Part shown: piece after piece, positions 1-9,447 of the stretch | Position numbering within the stretch: position 1 is the stretch's first letter | Layout: every line of letters begins with the position of its first letter | Source: Fusibacter sp. 3D3 | Lineage (GTDB): Bacteria > Bacillota > Clostridia > Peptostreptococcales > Acidaminobacteraceae | Reading direction: 5' to 3' | NCBI RefSeq assembly: GCF_001748365.1 | Contig: NZ_BDHH01000003.1 | Coordinates: forward strand, 290,303 to 354,302 | Length of the DNA stretch: 64,000 bases | Notes under the pieces: generated by a model | What the model was told of the DNA's origin: nothing | What the model saw: the letters and a program-made list of their open reading frames with translations, nothing else | Databases searched by the model: none | Position numbers and translations under genes: made by a program

Positions 1-1275
1 ATGCTGATCATTTATGGCGTGCTCGTTTATGCGTTCAATAAACCCATTCGAGAAATCAATCGCAAGCAAATGGAGGAAAATTCTGAATTGACGTCCTACT
101 TGATTGAGAGTTTAAACGGCATTGAAACGGTTAAAGCCTTTAATGCGGAGAGAGATTCTAAATATAAGACAGAATTTTTATTTATAAGGCTTCTGAAGAC
201 GACCTTTAAGATGGGGCTCATAAGCAATGTAATGGGTGCGCTGATTGGACTGGTGGGATCAGTGGGAGGCATCGTTATTTTGTGGATCGGTGCCTTAAAT
301 GTGTTGCGAGGCGATTTGACCATTGGACAATTATTGGTTTTTAATGCTTTGCTCGCTTATTTTACGGATCCCGTTAAGAATTTGATCAACCTCCAACCGA
401 TGATGCAGACGGCGATAGTGGCATCAGATCGATTAGGAGAGATCCTCGATCTTGAAATAGAAAAAGCTGAAAATGACAATCGAAAAATGAAGCCCATAAG
501 TTTAAGTGGCAATATCGAACTGAAAAATATCGATTTTAGATATGGAACACGGGATAAAACTTTAAAAAATATCAACATGCAAATTAAATCAGGTGAGCGT
601 ATAGCACTGGTTGGCGAGAGTGGTTCTGGAAAGACCACTTTGGTGAAGTTGCTTTTGGATCTTTATTCACCTGAAAAAGGAGAAATATTGATCCACGACA
701 ACAATATCAAGGATATTTCAGTGGAAGTCTTAAGAGAGCGAATCGCATATGTCCCTCAAGAGACATTTTTATTTAGTGGTACAATCGAAGCAAACCTAAG
801 ACTTGGAACAAGTGGCAAAACCATGGACGAAATTATTAGTGCGACTAAACTTGCTAAAGCGCATGATTTTATAAACGAGCTACCACTGAGATACAGCACG
901 CGCCTTGAAGAAAATGGCGCAAACTTGTCAGGTGGACAAAGACAGCGCTTGTCTATTGCACGTGCCATTTTAAAGGCTCCTGATATTTTGATATTAGACG
1001 AGGCCACCAGCAGTCTGGATTCTATCACAGAAAAAGCAATTGAAAAGACCATCAATACGGCTGGAAAAGGGATCACAACCCTCATAATCGCGCATAGGCT
1101 CAGTACCATTATGAAATGCGATACGATTTATGTCATGGAAAAAGGCGAGATCATAGAGTTTGGAAATCATAAGGATCTCATCAATAGAAACGGCAAGTAC
1201 TATGAGATGTGGAAGGATCAACTCCCAGAATTTTATGGGGATAATGCATCAAGTCAGGAGGGCATTGCATCATGA
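1..1275 (+). CDS. Peptide/bacteriocin-type ABC exporter, C-terminal part (5' end outside window)
   Basis: Carries the last membrane segments and a complete nucleotide-binding domain of an exporter that couples ATP hydrolysis to export of a peptide or protein across the membrane. Residues about 1-160 are the end of the transmembrane domain. The ATPase domain has Walker A GESGSGKTT near residue 205, the signature LSGGQRQR near 310, Walker B LILDEAT near 330 and the switch AHRLST near 364. The reading frame is open at base 1, so the visible ATG is probably internal; full-length members (about 700 residues) often have an N-terminal C39 peptidase, which cannot be checked here. The stop overlaps the next gene's start (ATGA). 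With the HlyD-like neighbour it forms a two-component export system; the cargo gene is not in the window. Confidence 0.9.
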   Translation: MLIIYGVLVYAFNKPIREINRKQMEENSELTSYLIESLNGIETVKAFNAERDSKYKTEFLFIRLLKTTFKMGLISNVMGALIGLVGSVGGIVILWIGALNVLRGDLTIGQLLVFNALLAYFTDPVKNLINLQPMMQTAIVASDRLGEILDLEIEKAENDNRKMKPISLSGNIELKNIDFRYGTRDKTLKNINMQIKSGERIALVGESGSGKTTLVKLLLDLYSPEKGEILIHDNNIKDISVEVLRERIAYVPQETFLFSGTIEANLRLGTSGKTMDEIISATKLAKAHDFINELPLRYSTRLEENGANLSGGQRQRLSIARAILKAPDILILDEATSSLDSITEKAIEKTINTAGKGITTLIIAHRLSTIMKCDTIYVMEKGEIIEFGNHKDLINRNGKYYEMWKDQLPEFYGDNASSQEGIAS

Positions 1276-2717
1276 AAGGGATTATCAGTCATTTTTCAGA
1301 CTTGAGTGATTCTAAAGAACTCATGGCAAACAAACCTAAACCGTTTGCAATTTGGTTTATTTATTTCTGTATGACTTTGGTTACTGTAGCAGTTATCTGG
1401 ACTTACTTTGGAGAGATCGATATTGTGGTAAAAGCAAATGGTATCGTAAGGCCTTCCGCTGGTGTGAGTACGCTCACTTCTAAAATTAGTGGCAAACTTT
1501 TGGAAATGAATTTTAAAAACGGCGAAACGGTTAAGCAGAATGAGCTGATTTTTACGATTGACCATGAAGCGCTCCAGATTCAAAAACAAAGTCTTGTAAA
1601 AGAACTTGAAAAAACACAGTTGGAAATGAAATCAACAGAAACATTAAGAGATTCTATTTTGAAGAAAATGAATTTATTCGATTCTCAGAGTGAATCAGAG
1701 GATTATCAAAAATATGAACAATTTGAAATGGAGCTCTTGAAGATTCGAGAGAGTATTGACAGCTATACGAAGAGAATAGAGACCTATCAAAAAACGATCA
1801 ACGGCTATGAACAGCTGTTAGAATCCATCAACAAGAATCAAAATTGTTTTAAGCAAAAGGATGAGTTCGCTTTAAAATATTTAGATTATACATTTAATAT
1901 AAGCGATTTAGAAACTCAAAATCTGAAATGTAAAGTGGATTACGATTCGATGTCCGCGCTCTATGAGGTGGGAAGTGTTTCAGAAAATGAGCTAAAAGAG
2001 GCCCAAAATAAGTATTTAAAGACCCAAAATGCATTGGACAAATATAAGAATGAAATTCAGTTAAGTTATAAGTCTGCAATAGAAAACGCAAATAATGATC
2101 TGATTCAATACCAACTGGAACTCAGTAAATTGATACCAGAATCGCAGACCGGTGCAGGGTATTCCTACTATGAAAATGAACAGTTGATAAAATTCAACAG
2201 CAACATTGAAGCACACAAGGTGCAGATTGACAAATTGAATGATTCTATAGAAAGCATCAATCTCAGTATCGAAAGTGCTTCAGTGAGAAGTCCTATAGAG
2301 GGCATATTGAACATGGCACAAAACTATGTGGTTGGAGATCAGATCAGCATGGGTTCCACACTGGGCACAATCGTCCCCATGGGCGAAGATGACTTGAAAA
2401 TTCAGCTATCTGTGCGCAATCGCGATATTGGACAAATTCATGAGGGTGATTCGGTCAAATTTAAGTTTGAAGCCTTGCCTTATAAAGAATACGGCATGCT
2501 TCAAGGCGAAATTGATCACATTAATGCAGATTCAAGCTATGATCTCACAACAGGAAACAGTTACTATTTAGTTGAGGCGCAAGTCCACAATAGGCCTCTT
2601 GTGTCTTATAAAGGTGAAGCGTCCACCCTAAAAGTCGGTATGACTTTGGAAGGACAAATCATCACCAAACGGAAGAAGATTCTTTATTATTTGCTTGAAA
2701 AAATAGAGTTATGGTAA
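1272..2717 (+). CDS. HlyD-family membrane fusion / bacteriocin secretion accessory protein
   Basis: Periplasmic-adaptor-like partner of the preceding ABC exporter. There is a short cytoplasmic N-terminus, one membrane helix at about residues 26-46, a lipoyl-like half around residues 60-100 (IVRPSAGVSTLTSKISGKL), long coiled coil from about 105 to 335, the second lipoyl half (VRSPIEGILN) near 340 and a beta-barrel C-terminus. Length 481 residues suits Gram-positive accessory proteins for class II bacteriocin or similar peptide export. The start overlaps the exporter stop by ATGA, so translation is probably coupled. No outer-membrane partner is present, as expected for a Gram-positive cell. Family assignment is firm; the exported substrate is unknown. 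Confidence 0.85.
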   Translation: MKGIISHFSDLSDSKELMANKPKPFAIWFIYFCMTLVTVAVIWTYFGEIDIVVKANGIVRPSAGVSTLTSKISGKLLEMNFKNGETVKQNELIFTIDHEALQIQKQSLVKELEKTQLEMKSTETLRDSILKKMNLFDSQSESEDYQKYEQFEMELLKIRESIDSYTKRIETYQKTINGYEQLLESINKNQNCFKQKDEFALKYLDYTFNISDLETQNLKCKVDYDSMSALYEVGSVSENELKEAQNKYLKTQNALDKYKNEIQLSYKSAIENANNDLIQYQLELSKLIPESQTGAGYSYYENEQLIKFNSNIEAHKVQIDKLNDSIESINLSIESASVRSPIEGILNMAQNYVVGDQISMGSTLGTIVPMGEDDLKIQLSVRNRDIGQIHEGDSVKFKFEALPYKEYGMLQGEIDHINADSSYDLTTGNSYYLVEAQVHNRPLVSYKGEASTLKVGMTLEGQIITKRKKILYYLLEKIELW

Positions 2718-2780
2718 AATCGAAATGCCTTGAGGGGCTTACCGCTATTTTTATGCGTTAGTGATCGGGCTGATTGTGGT

Positions 2781-3611
2781 TTAGATCTTAGTAGAGAGCT
2801 CGGTGAGATCTACCGAAAGGGCTTTGAGTTCGTAAATGTTTTTAACGATTTCTTCTGTTTGTGTGGCTTGCATTTCGCTGATTAAAGCATAACCTTTGGC
2901 GATTTCTCTGATTTCAGTCATATCTCCAGCAATGCGTTTGAGCGTGTCATTGATTTCGCCAGAAGACGCTTTGCTGTTTTCGGCGAGTTTTCGAATTTCA
3001 CCAGCCACGATGGAGAAACCTCTACCGTGTTCTCCTGCTCTGGCAGCTTCTATGGATGCATTTAAACCCAGCAGATTAGTGGTGTTTGCAACAGATTTGA
3101 TATATTCTATAACCACGTCGAGCCTTTCAAACTCTTTATTTATGTAGTCAATTTTATGGTTGATCACTTGCGCATTTGCGGCGATTTCTTCCATACTTCC
3201 AGAAAGCTCTTCGGAGGATGTGGAGAGTGCCTCTGAAAAATCATGCAATTTTCGAGACATTTCAAGTACATTTTCTTCGTTTTCTCTGGAAATGCCCACG
3301 GTAAGGACGCCGACAACGTGTCCACTTTCCCTGTTGATCAATGGCGTGCTGGTAATCGTCACTGGAACGCCGTACTTTTCTTTTGGATAAACAACGGTTT
3401 GTTCCCTTTTTTCTCTTAGAGCACGTTTAACGGCACCGCCCTCAGGTGGAATGGCTCCTTCTTTTATATTTAACTCAAACGCGGCAGAGTTCTTAACGAT
3501 TAAATGTCTCTCAAGATCGTCTAGTATAACGGTTGCACTTGGAAAAGCTAATGCATATGAGTCAAATGTTGTCTTTATGGCATTGAAGTATGCCTCGTCG
3601 TGAATAAGCAT
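2781..3611 (-). CDS. Soluble methyl-accepting chemotaxis protein with PAS/Cache-like N-terminal sensor
   Basis: Cytoplasmic chemoreceptor of 276 residues without membrane helices. Residues about 1-125 look like a PAS/single-Cache-like ligand domain (IKEGAIPPEGGAVKRAL, then TSTPLINRESGHVVGVLTVGI, the typical last strand). Residues about 135-276 form a short receptor signalling hairpin; the conserved tip [20 protein letters not shown] that contacts CheA and CheW is present near residues 180-200. The methylation helices are short. The start is supported by GAGGAGG just upstream. The gene is monocistronic and convergent with the HlyD gene. A relative with the same architecture lies at 59414-60274. 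The ligand is unknown. Confidence 0.9.
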   Translation of the reverse strand: MLIHDEAYFNAIKTTFDSYALAFPSATVILDDLERHLIVKNSAAFELNIKEGAIPPEGGAVKRALREKREQTVVYPKEKYGVPVTITSTPLINRESGHVVGVLTVGISRENEENVLEMSRKLHDFSEALSTSSEELSGSMEEIAANAQVINHKIDYINKEFERLDVVIEYIKSVANTTNLLGLNASIEAARAGEHGRGFSIVAGEIRKLAENSKASSGEINDTLKRIAGDMTEIREIAKGYALISEMQATQTEEIVKNIYELKALSVDLTELSTKI

Positions 3612-3917
3612 GTTCAGACCTCCTCGTCTAATATGAGATTTAAATTAATTCTGAGTACGAAGTATGTTGAACAACTCAGCCCAATAAAACATTGCAATTG
3701 TGGTGCCAAAAAGGATGACGATCGCTTTATTTGACCCTAAATATTGAAAATACCGAAATGTACCGTTAGATCAGTTCAATTATTTGAGATTCAAATTCTA
3801 AAATAATAGAATGACGATGGGCTGAAATCAGCGGTATTTGCTATGAGAATGCGCTAAAACAAAGGGTGTGTTTGTTTCTGAAAAATTAGAAATCGGAAAA
3901 ATGAAAATTCTAAATTT
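3612..3917. other. Intergenic region between chemoreceptor and ABC operon end
   Basis: No gene seen. It should hold the promoter of the chemoreceptor (minus strand). A 6-bp inverted repeat CTGAGT/ACTCAG brackets 3651-3679. A perfect 20-bp A/T-rich palindrome at 3906-3925 overlaps the stop of the ABC operon's last gene and may act as its weak terminator. No convincing -35/-10 pair was chosen. Confidence 0.4.
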
Positions 3918-4628
3918 TTAGAATTGAAATAGGGTAGACGCTTTGATTGCAGGAAGTCTGAAGTCACCTAATTTGCCATTTGTTAGAACTTTAATATGCT
4001 CTGTAAACCAATTGAGCACTTCATAATCATGAGAAATCATGAGATAAGTCATACCCGTTTCGGTTTGAATCTCCTTTAAGATAGATAAGATTTGAGCTTG
4101 AACAGAGACATCGAGCATAGAAGTCACTTCATCTAAAATGAGGACTCTAGGATTTAAGAGCAGTGCTCTACATAAGGCGAGACGTTGTATTTCGCCGCCG
4201 CTTACTTGATAGGGATAGCGATCAAGCACATGGTCATTTAATTTCACTTGTGATAAAAGAATCTCTAAGCGCGTATGTGCTTGGTTGCCCATTTTGTGTA
4301 TCTGTATGATTTCTTTTATACTTTGCCCAAGCTTCCAAGTGGGATCAAAAAAAGACTCGGGATGCTGGGAAATATATTGTACGTTTTGGCGATAATGGCG
4401 CATTATATTTTGATTTTTAGGATTGATTTTTTCTCCAGCGTAGTAGAGCTCTCCAGAATTCATGGGCTCCAAAAGGAGTAATATTTTAGCAATAGTACTT
4501 TTACCGCTACCGCTTTGACCCATAATGCCTAGCGTTGTGCCCTCTTTAACTTTGAAACTGATGCCGTCAAGAACGGCTTGAGACTCATTTTTGTTATACG
4601 TTTTATAAACATTTTTTAACTCAATCAT
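3918..4628 (-). CDS. Opp/Nik-family ABC importer, second ATP-binding subunit (OppF/NikE type)
   Basis: One of two ATPases that power the importer encoded at 3918-8943. Walker A GQSGSGKST is at about residues 38-46, Q-loop YISQHPESFFDPTWKLG near 90, signature VSGGEIQRLALCRALL near 142, Walker B LILDEVTSMLD near 165 and switch H in ISHDYEVLNWF near 198. At 236 residues it is shorter than usual OppF/NikE (about 260-320) and lacks the C-terminal oligopeptide extension. Its start overlaps the end of the upstream ATPase gene by 8 nt. It is the last gene of the five-gene operon, whose leader carries a cobalamin riboswitch, so the substrate is more likely cobalt, a cobalt chelate or a corrinoid than peptides (inference). 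Confidence 0.88.
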   Translation of the reverse strand: MIELKNVYKTYNKNESQAVLDGISFKVKEGTTLGIMGQSGSGKSTIAKILLLLEPMNSGELYYAGEKINPKNQNIMRHYRQNVQYISQHPESFFDPTWKLGQSIKEIIQIHKMGNQAHTRLEILLSQVKLNDHVLDRYPYQVSGGEIQRLALCRALLLNPRVLILDEVTSMLDVSVQAQILSILKEIQTETGMTYLMISHDYEVLNWFTEHIKVLTNGKLGDFRLPAIKASTLFQF

Positions 4629-5556
4629 ATAAAAAGCACCTTACCATTTCAATTGCGTTCCCAAAGGCAACGGGGTGTTCGTTAAGACATCTTTCCATTC
4701 TGTGAGGGCAACGTTTTGCGAATTTACAACCTACCAGCTGTTCTTGTGGTGAAGGGGCAATGCCAGCCATCGATTTCATACCATTACTCGGGAGTGAATT
4801 TAAAAGGCCCTGTGTGTAAGGATGTCTGGGCTTTTTTAAGATGTTTTTGCCCTTTTCAATGATTTCACCACTGTACATCACTGCGACACTGTCACATAGC
4901 GTTTCTGCCAATATCAAATCGTGCGTGATAATAATCATACCAGAGGTACTTTTTCTAACCAGTTCCAAACTTGCATATAGCTGTGTCCTTAAAGCCCAAT
5001 CCAAGCCTTTGGACGGTTCATCGGCAAGAATCCACTGGGGATTAGAAGCGATGCCCATAGCTGAAACGACTCTTTGCTGCATGCCACCACTGAGTTCATA
5101 TGGGTAGGCGTTTTGAATACGGGGCACTTGTGCTTTATCAAATCCAAAATTCACAAGTAAGGTTTCAAGTTTGTGTTTTGCATCTTTGGGCGTTATTTTA
5201 GCCAATCTGATGGATTCAAGAAGTTGAGTCTTTATTTTTCTAACGGGATTTAACGAATCAGCAGGATTTTGAGGAATCAAACCAATGCCTCTACCTCTGA
5301 TATTTCTCATCTTTTTTTTGCTGATGCGCATCAAATTTTCTTCTTGAAACCAAATTTCACCATCGGTCTTGGCGTATCTTGGCAAAAGGCCCATGAGCGC
5401 CATGCCGAGTACAGATTTACCACAGCCACTTTCACCAATAATGCCGGTGATCTCGCCTTCATGCATGGTGAGATCCACTTGGTCCACCGCTTTGACAACG
5501 CCGTTATTTACTGGAAAGTGTACAGAGAGTTGATTCATGTGAATATGGTTTGCCAT
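4621..5556 (-). CDS. Opp/Nik-family ABC importer, first ATP-binding subunit (OppD/NikD type)
   Basis: ATPase subunit of 311 residues. Walker A GESGCGKSV at about residues 39-47, signature LSGGMQQRVVSAMGIA near 155, Walker B WILADEPSKGLD near 178 and switch H in IITHDL near 210 are all visible. The C-terminal OppD extension with the four-cysteine pattern GCKFAKRCPHRMERC (about residues 272-290) is complete; in several family members these cysteines bind an Fe-S cluster. Stop and start with the permease gene upstream are adjacent (operon). It pairs with the 236-residue ATPase to form an NBD heterodimer. Function follows the riboswitch-controlled operon. Confidence 0.9.
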   Translation of the reverse strand: MANHIHMNQLSVHFPVNNGVVKAVDQVDLTMHEGEITGIIGESGCGKSVLGMALMGLLPRYAKTDGEIWFQEENLMRISKKKMRNIRGRGIGLIPQNPADSLNPVRKIKTQLLESIRLAKITPKDAKHKLETLLVNFGFDKAQVPRIQNAYPYELSGGMQQRVVSAMGIASNPQWILADEPSKGLDWALRTQLYASLELVRKSTSGMIIITHDLILAETLCDSVAVMYSGEIIEKGKNILKKPRHPYTQGLLNSLPSNGMKSMAGIAPSPQEQLVGCKFAKRCPHRMERCLNEHPVAFGNAIEMVRCFLYD

Positions 5557-6383
5557 TAGTAACCCCCTGCTTCATCTGATTTCTTATCAAATACATCTCG
5601 CATCATATCACCCACCAAATTGATGCTCAGGAGGAGTAAAAAAATACAAAGCCCAGGTGCAATGATGAGATTGGGTGCAAGTCTAAAATTCATACGGGCA
5701 TCGCTGATCATGACACTCCAATCGGGTGTTGGCGGTTGGATGCCAAGTCCTAAAAAGCTCAGTCCTGAAATAGCCAGTAAGCTGCGGCCAGCCCTTGTAG
5801 TAAAGAGAATGATGGCATTGCCTTTCATATTGGGAATGATGTGTCGCCACATGATTCTACTGTCTTTTACACCGAGACATTTGAGCCCTTCGATATAGTT
5901 TTCGCCTTTGAGCCTTTGTGTTTCCGCCCTTACGATTCTGGCAAATCCTGTCCAGCCCGTTAGAATAAGACCAATGATCAAGCTTTTAAAACTTGGCCCT
6001 AAAATACCTGCAAGCGCAATCATGAGACTGGTGCCCGGTAGGCCTTGAAAGATATTGATGCCCACCATGATAAAATTATCCCAAAATCCACCGTAGTAGC
6101 CTGCTAAAGTACCTATGAACATGCCAAGAAGCATAGAGAATACTGTTGCTGTAAGCGCCATGAGCATGGAACTGCGCCCCCCGAATAGTATGCGACTGAA
6201 AATATCTCTCCCTAAAACATCGGTCCCAAGAAGATGCGTCATTGAAGGCGGATTTAGAGAGGCTTTCATATTAACAGAGTTAGGTTCATAAGGTGCGATC
6301 ACGGGTGCCAAAAGACTTATGCAGATGATCGACAAGAGCATTGTGATGCCCAACCAGCCCAATAGGTGTTTGCTTTTATTCAT
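5556..6383 (-). CDS. Opp/Nik-family ABC importer permease (OppC/NikC type)
   Basis: Membrane subunit of 275 residues with an N-terminal helix (about residues 8-28), the HLLGTDVLGRDIFSRILFG segment typical of DppC/NikC near residue 50, and about five further helices. The ATPase-contacting EAA loop is recognisable around IEGLKCLGVKDSRIMWRHIIPN (written here only as a region, residues about 163-185). The start overlaps the preceding permease's end. It forms the channel heterodimer with the product of 6380-7321. Nothing in the sequence itself tells nickel, cobalt or peptide specificity. Confidence 0.9.
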   Translation of the reverse strand: MNKSKHLLGWLGITMLLSIICISLLAPVIAPYEPNSVNMKASLNPPSMTHLLGTDVLGRDIFSRILFGGRSSMLMALTATVFSMLLGMFIGTLAGYYGGFWDNFIMVGINIFQGLPGTSLMIALAGILGPSFKSLIIGLILTGWTGFARIVRAETQRLKGENYIEGLKCLGVKDSRIMWRHIIPNMKGNAIILFTTRAGRSLLAISGLSFLGLGIQPPTPDWSVMISDARMNFRLAPNLIIAPGLCIFLLLLSINLVGDMMRDVFDKKSDEAGGY

Positions 6384-7321
6384 CTAAACCCTCCCGATCG
6401 CATTTTTGGGTTTAAGCCTGCGCATATAAGATCTATCATAAGCGTGATAAAAACATATACAAGACCAGAAAAAATAACATAACCTTGAATCATGGGATAG
6501 TCTCTATTGTGAATAGCATTTAAAACCAAACTCCCGATTCCAGGCAATGCAAATATGTTTTCAACAATAACAGAACCCCCTAAAATGCCGCCCATGAAAT
6601 TGCCAATCAGTACGATAATCGGCGTGATGGCGTTGGGTAAAGCGTGGCTAAAAATCACCTTAAAACGAGATATACCCTTGGCGTCTGCGGCCAACATATA
6701 TTGTTTGCCAAACTCTGTGAGCAAGGAGGAACGCGTTAATCTGCTTGTCATAGCAATATCTGCACATGCGAGTGTCATTGAAGGTAGGATCATGTATTTT
6801 AAGCCGCCATAGCCACTGGTTGGCAGTATTTTAAGGGTTTCACCAAAAATAATGATCAGTAAAATGCCAAGCCAAAATGCAGGAAAGGAGAGCATGACAT
6901 TGGTGATCAGTTTCGTCATATTGTCTTGAAATCGATTCACATAGGCAGCAGAGCATAGTCCAGAAAGAATGCCAAATAAGACAATCCAAACGAGTGCATA
7001 GCCTGCTAATTTAAGCGTGACTGGTAATCGCCTTAAGAGTTCACCCGTTACAGAGGCATCGTCCATATAAGAATAGCCTAAATCACCCTGTAGAGCCTTG
7101 GAGGCCCAGTTGATATATTGGATGATCGGAGACTGATCTAATCCAAGCTCTTGTTGTTTTAAAAGGAGAAGTTCAGGTGTTATTTCAGAGACGCCATCAA
7201 GTCCAAGTGCCATAGAGGCAGGGTCTCCTGGTGTGAGGAGACCCAGTGCAAACGCAATAATGCTGATGCCGATTAAGACGGGCACAATAGACAAAATGCG
7301 TTTTAGTATATATTTTATCAT
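6380..7321 (-). CDS. Opp/Nik-family ABC importer permease (OppB/NikB type)
   Basis: Membrane subunit of 313 residues. It starts with the classic MIKYILKRILSIVPVLIGIS first helix and has the extracytoplasmic GDPASMALG region, followed by five predicted helices; the EAA-type loop (GISRFKVIFSHALPNAITP) lies near residue 215. The ATG overlaps the stop of the substrate-binding protein gene (ATGA), indicating translational coupling. Length and layout are normal for NikB/DppB. Part of the operon under the cobalamin riboswitch at 9282-9436. Confidence 0.9.
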   Translation of the reverse strand: MIKYILKRILSIVPVLIGISIIAFALGLLTPGDPASMALGLDGVSEITPELLLLKQQELGLDQSPIIQYINWASKALQGDLGYSYMDDASVTGELLRRLPVTLKLAGYALVWIVLFGILSGLCSAAYVNRFQDNMTKLITNVMLSFPAFWLGILLIIIFGETLKILPTSGYGGLKYMILPSMTLACADIAMTSRLTRSSLLTEFGKQYMLAADAKGISRFKVIFSHALPNAITPIIVLIGNFMGGILGGSVIVENIFALPGIGSLVLNAIHNRDYPMIQGYVIFSGLVYVFITLMIDLICAGLNPKMRSGGFR

Positions 7322-8943
7322 TGACTTAACTCACCTTGATGCCAACCGATATCGGGTAAATTCAAGCCGTAAATTTGTGCTTTAAAACCCGTTATTTTTT
7401 TGTTGTAGACTAAAAGTGTTTTTTCATTAAATAAAGGTAAGACAGGTTGTGTTTCCGCAGAAATTTCTTGTAATTGGTCATAGATGGCTTGTCTTTTCGC
7501 CATATCCAGTTCAGCATCGGCACTTTCGATGAGGCTGTCCACTAAAGGATCGTCACAGACTAGGCTATAATTGATATTTTGGTCCCCGCTTGAGAGCATA
7601 AACCGCTTGAAGATCGTGATCGCCTCCATGTTAGATAAACCTTGTTGAGCTCTGGCGATGCCGTATTGACCTTCTTGCATCATGGATTTTATGGTGGCCC
7701 AATCATAGGATTCAATGGAAACATCAATACCAATTTCAGGTAAAATCGCAGCAATATATTCTGCTTCTGCCTTTTGTTCTGAATTATCCTGTTGAATAAG
7801 ATATTTTATGCTTACGCGGTTATCCCCTAAAACTTCTTGTGCAAGTGTTTTTGCTTGGTTGACATCGTGTGACACAGGCAATTCTTTATAAAAGGGGGTG
7901 CTGTAATTTAAAATGTTGGTAGTTGGAGAGGCATACCCGAGATAGATGTTTTGAACAATACTGTCGCGATCGATTAAAAGACTAACCGCTTTTCTCATTC
8001 TAATATCATCAAAAGGGGCACTTTTGCCATTGAGGCATAGGAAGTCAATCATTGTTGAATTTGTAGTGGTGATATCGAAATGATCATCCTTGATAAGTTC
8101 TGTTGCCAAAGAGGCGGTAATCGCTTTTAGATCAATAACCCCCATAATTTCACCTGATTTCATTGCTGAGAATCTTGTGTTGACATCTGGAATGGTTTTG
8201 ACGCGAATCGTTTTAGCTTTTGCCTTTTCACCCCAGTATTGATCGTTTCTTTCAAGGAGAACATATTGATCTTTTACATTCTCAGTGATTTTGAAAGGAC
8301 CTGTTCCTTGTGCGATGCCAGTGAAATTGTAAGCCTCATCAAAGCCTTTAGGGCTAAACATAGCACTTCCAAAGTTAGTCATAGTGTATAAAAGACTAGG
8401 TGCGGGTTTTGTAAAGGTAAGCTGAATCGTGTAAGGATCTATTTTTTTAGCATCTTCAAGATTAGGGTAAAAACTATCGATGTTTAAACTGTAGAAACCT
8501 GATTTTTTAATTTCAGAGCGCATTCTGTCAAAGTTGTAAAGGACAGTATCGGCATTAAAGCTTTCGCCATCATGAAATGTAACACCTTCTCTTAGGTGAA
8601 ACGTCCAAGTCATTGCATCATCAGACATTTCCCAACTTGTTGCGAGTTTCGCTGTGGGTTCACCCTTTTCATTCATTGTAATTAGAGGCTCCCAGACGTA
8701 TAAAATAACGCTGCAATAATAAGCGTCCTCTAGCCCAGGTGCAATATTTCTGTAATCCCCTAGGACGATTTCATCATCTGGATTGATTTCAGGATTTTTT
8801 GATGGGCTCTCTTGTTCTGTTTGAACAGTGGTGGATTCGGGTGTTTTTTCAGGTACTGCATTTTCAGTTTTGCCTTGCGCACAAGCTGTTAAGGTGAAAA
8901 GAACGCCAATAACAAGCAACCATAATACCATTTTTTTCTTCAT
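7318..8943 (-). CDS. Opp/Nik-family ABC importer substrate-binding lipoprotein (SBP_bac_5)
   Basis: Extracellular receptor of the importer, 541 residues. Residues 1-20 form a lipoprotein signal with lipobox LTAC, so the protein is predicted to be anchored at Cys21. An acidic, Pro/Ser/Thr-rich tether (residues about 25-55) follows, then the family-5 solute-binding fold: GDYRNIAPGLEDAYY, the signature WEMSDDAMTWTFHLREGVTF near 105 and KMRKAVSLLIDRD-like text near 325. It is the first gene of the operon; about 340 nt of leader separate it from a cobalamin riboswitch, so expression should fall when B12 is plentiful. Family members bind peptides, nickel, haem or metallophores; the riboswitch suggests cobalt or a corrinoid precursor (inference). 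Confidence 0.9.
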   Translation of the reverse strand: MKKKMVLWLLVIGVLFTLTACAQGKTENAVPEKTPESTTVQTEQESPSKNPEINPDDEIVLGDYRNIAPGLEDAYYCSVILYVWEPLITMNEKGEPTAKLATSWEMSDDAMTWTFHLREGVTFHDGESFNADTVLYNFDRMRSEIKKSGFYSLNIDSFYPNLEDAKKIDPYTIQLTFTKPAPSLLYTMTNFGSAMFSPKGFDEAYNFTGIAQGTGPFKITENVKDQYVLLERNDQYWGEKAKAKTIRVKTIPDVNTRFSAMKSGEIMGVIDLKAITASLATELIKDDHFDITTTNSTMIDFLCLNGKSAPFDDIRMRKAVSLLIDRDSIVQNIYLGYASPTTNILNYSTPFYKELPVSHDVNQAKTLAQEVLGDNRVSIKYLIQQDNSEQKAEAEYIAAILPEIGIDVSIESYDWATIKSMMQEGQYGIARAQQGLSNMEAITIFKRFMLSSGDQNINYSLVCDDPLVDSLIESADAELDMAKRQAIYDQLQEISAETQPVLPLFNEKTLLVYNKKITGFKAQIYGLNLPDIGWHQGELSQ

Positions 8944-8994
8944 AATCTTTCTTTTAATCCTTTCAAATTTTAGTGAAAAATAGTGGGCGTTAAA

Positions 8995-9091
8995 GTGACA
9001 AAAGTTGAGCAGCCCGTTACCCCATGATGCGCTTATGGAAAGGACGCGATATAGATGAGGGTAGAGGGGTTATGCAAAACGGATTTTGGCA
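8995..9091 (+). repeat. Dispersed hairpin repeat, degenerate copy A
   Basis: Matches the copies at 48601-48706 and 59182-59300 in the same orientation: GTGACAAAAGTTGAG at one end, CCATGATG and GACGCGATA in the middle, GGGTAGAGGGGTTATGC and a TTTTGGCA end. Terminal GTGTCAA/TTGACAC has decayed here to GTGACAA/TTTGGCA. It lies in the leader between the B12 riboswitch and the substrate-binding protein gene. Confidence 0.7.
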
Positions 9092-9220
9092 ATTTAGCCA
9101 GCGATAAATCAAAAAAAGAGAATGAAGCATAAAAAATCCGTGTCTTTTAAATAAAAATACCTGAATGTATAAAAATAGGGGCCTAACCAAAGGCAACCTA
9201 ATTTATCCAAACAGGCATTA

Positions 9221-9240
9221 ACAAAAAGGCTCGTAGAGCC
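9221..9240 (-). terminator. Candidate riboswitch-controlled terminator
   Basis: On the minus strand GGCTC-TAC-GAGCC is followed by a run of five T. It lies about 40 nt after the 3' end of the cobalamin riboswitch (9282-9436), the place expected for the expression platform. An outer AGGCATTA/TAATGCCT pairing surrounds the same hairpin, so alternative folds are possible. Confidence 0.5.
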
Positions 9241-9281
9241 AATAGATGTAATGCCTTTCACGGAGGCTTCATCTCCCAATA

Positions 9282-9436
9282 TTAAGCAGGTTTCCTGACT
9301 TACAGATCAACGTTTCATCTTCCCTTCTCATATGTTTCCACACAATGGTTTTGAAGATTTCACTCCCTGATTACAGTGACCGGATCGCTCAGGATTCTCA
9401 CCTGATTCCCTTTTAGTTATCACTTAATATCAATTG
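9282..9436 (-). promoter_or_regulatory. Cobalamin (B12) riboswitch upstream of Opp/Nik-type ABC operon
   Basis: Read on the minus strand, the class-defining order is present: AAAAGGGAATCAGGTG with GAATCCTGAGC, then GGTCACTGTAATCAGGGAG, and finally AAGTCAGGAAACCTGC near the 3' end (B12 box). The ends TATTAAG and CTTAATA pair to close P1. A sigma-A promoter (9451-9479) lies just upstream and a hairpin with a T run downstream. It should reduce expression of the importer at 3918-8943 when adenosylcobalamin is bound. Confidence 0.93.
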
Positions 9437-9447
9437 ATTCAATTTTT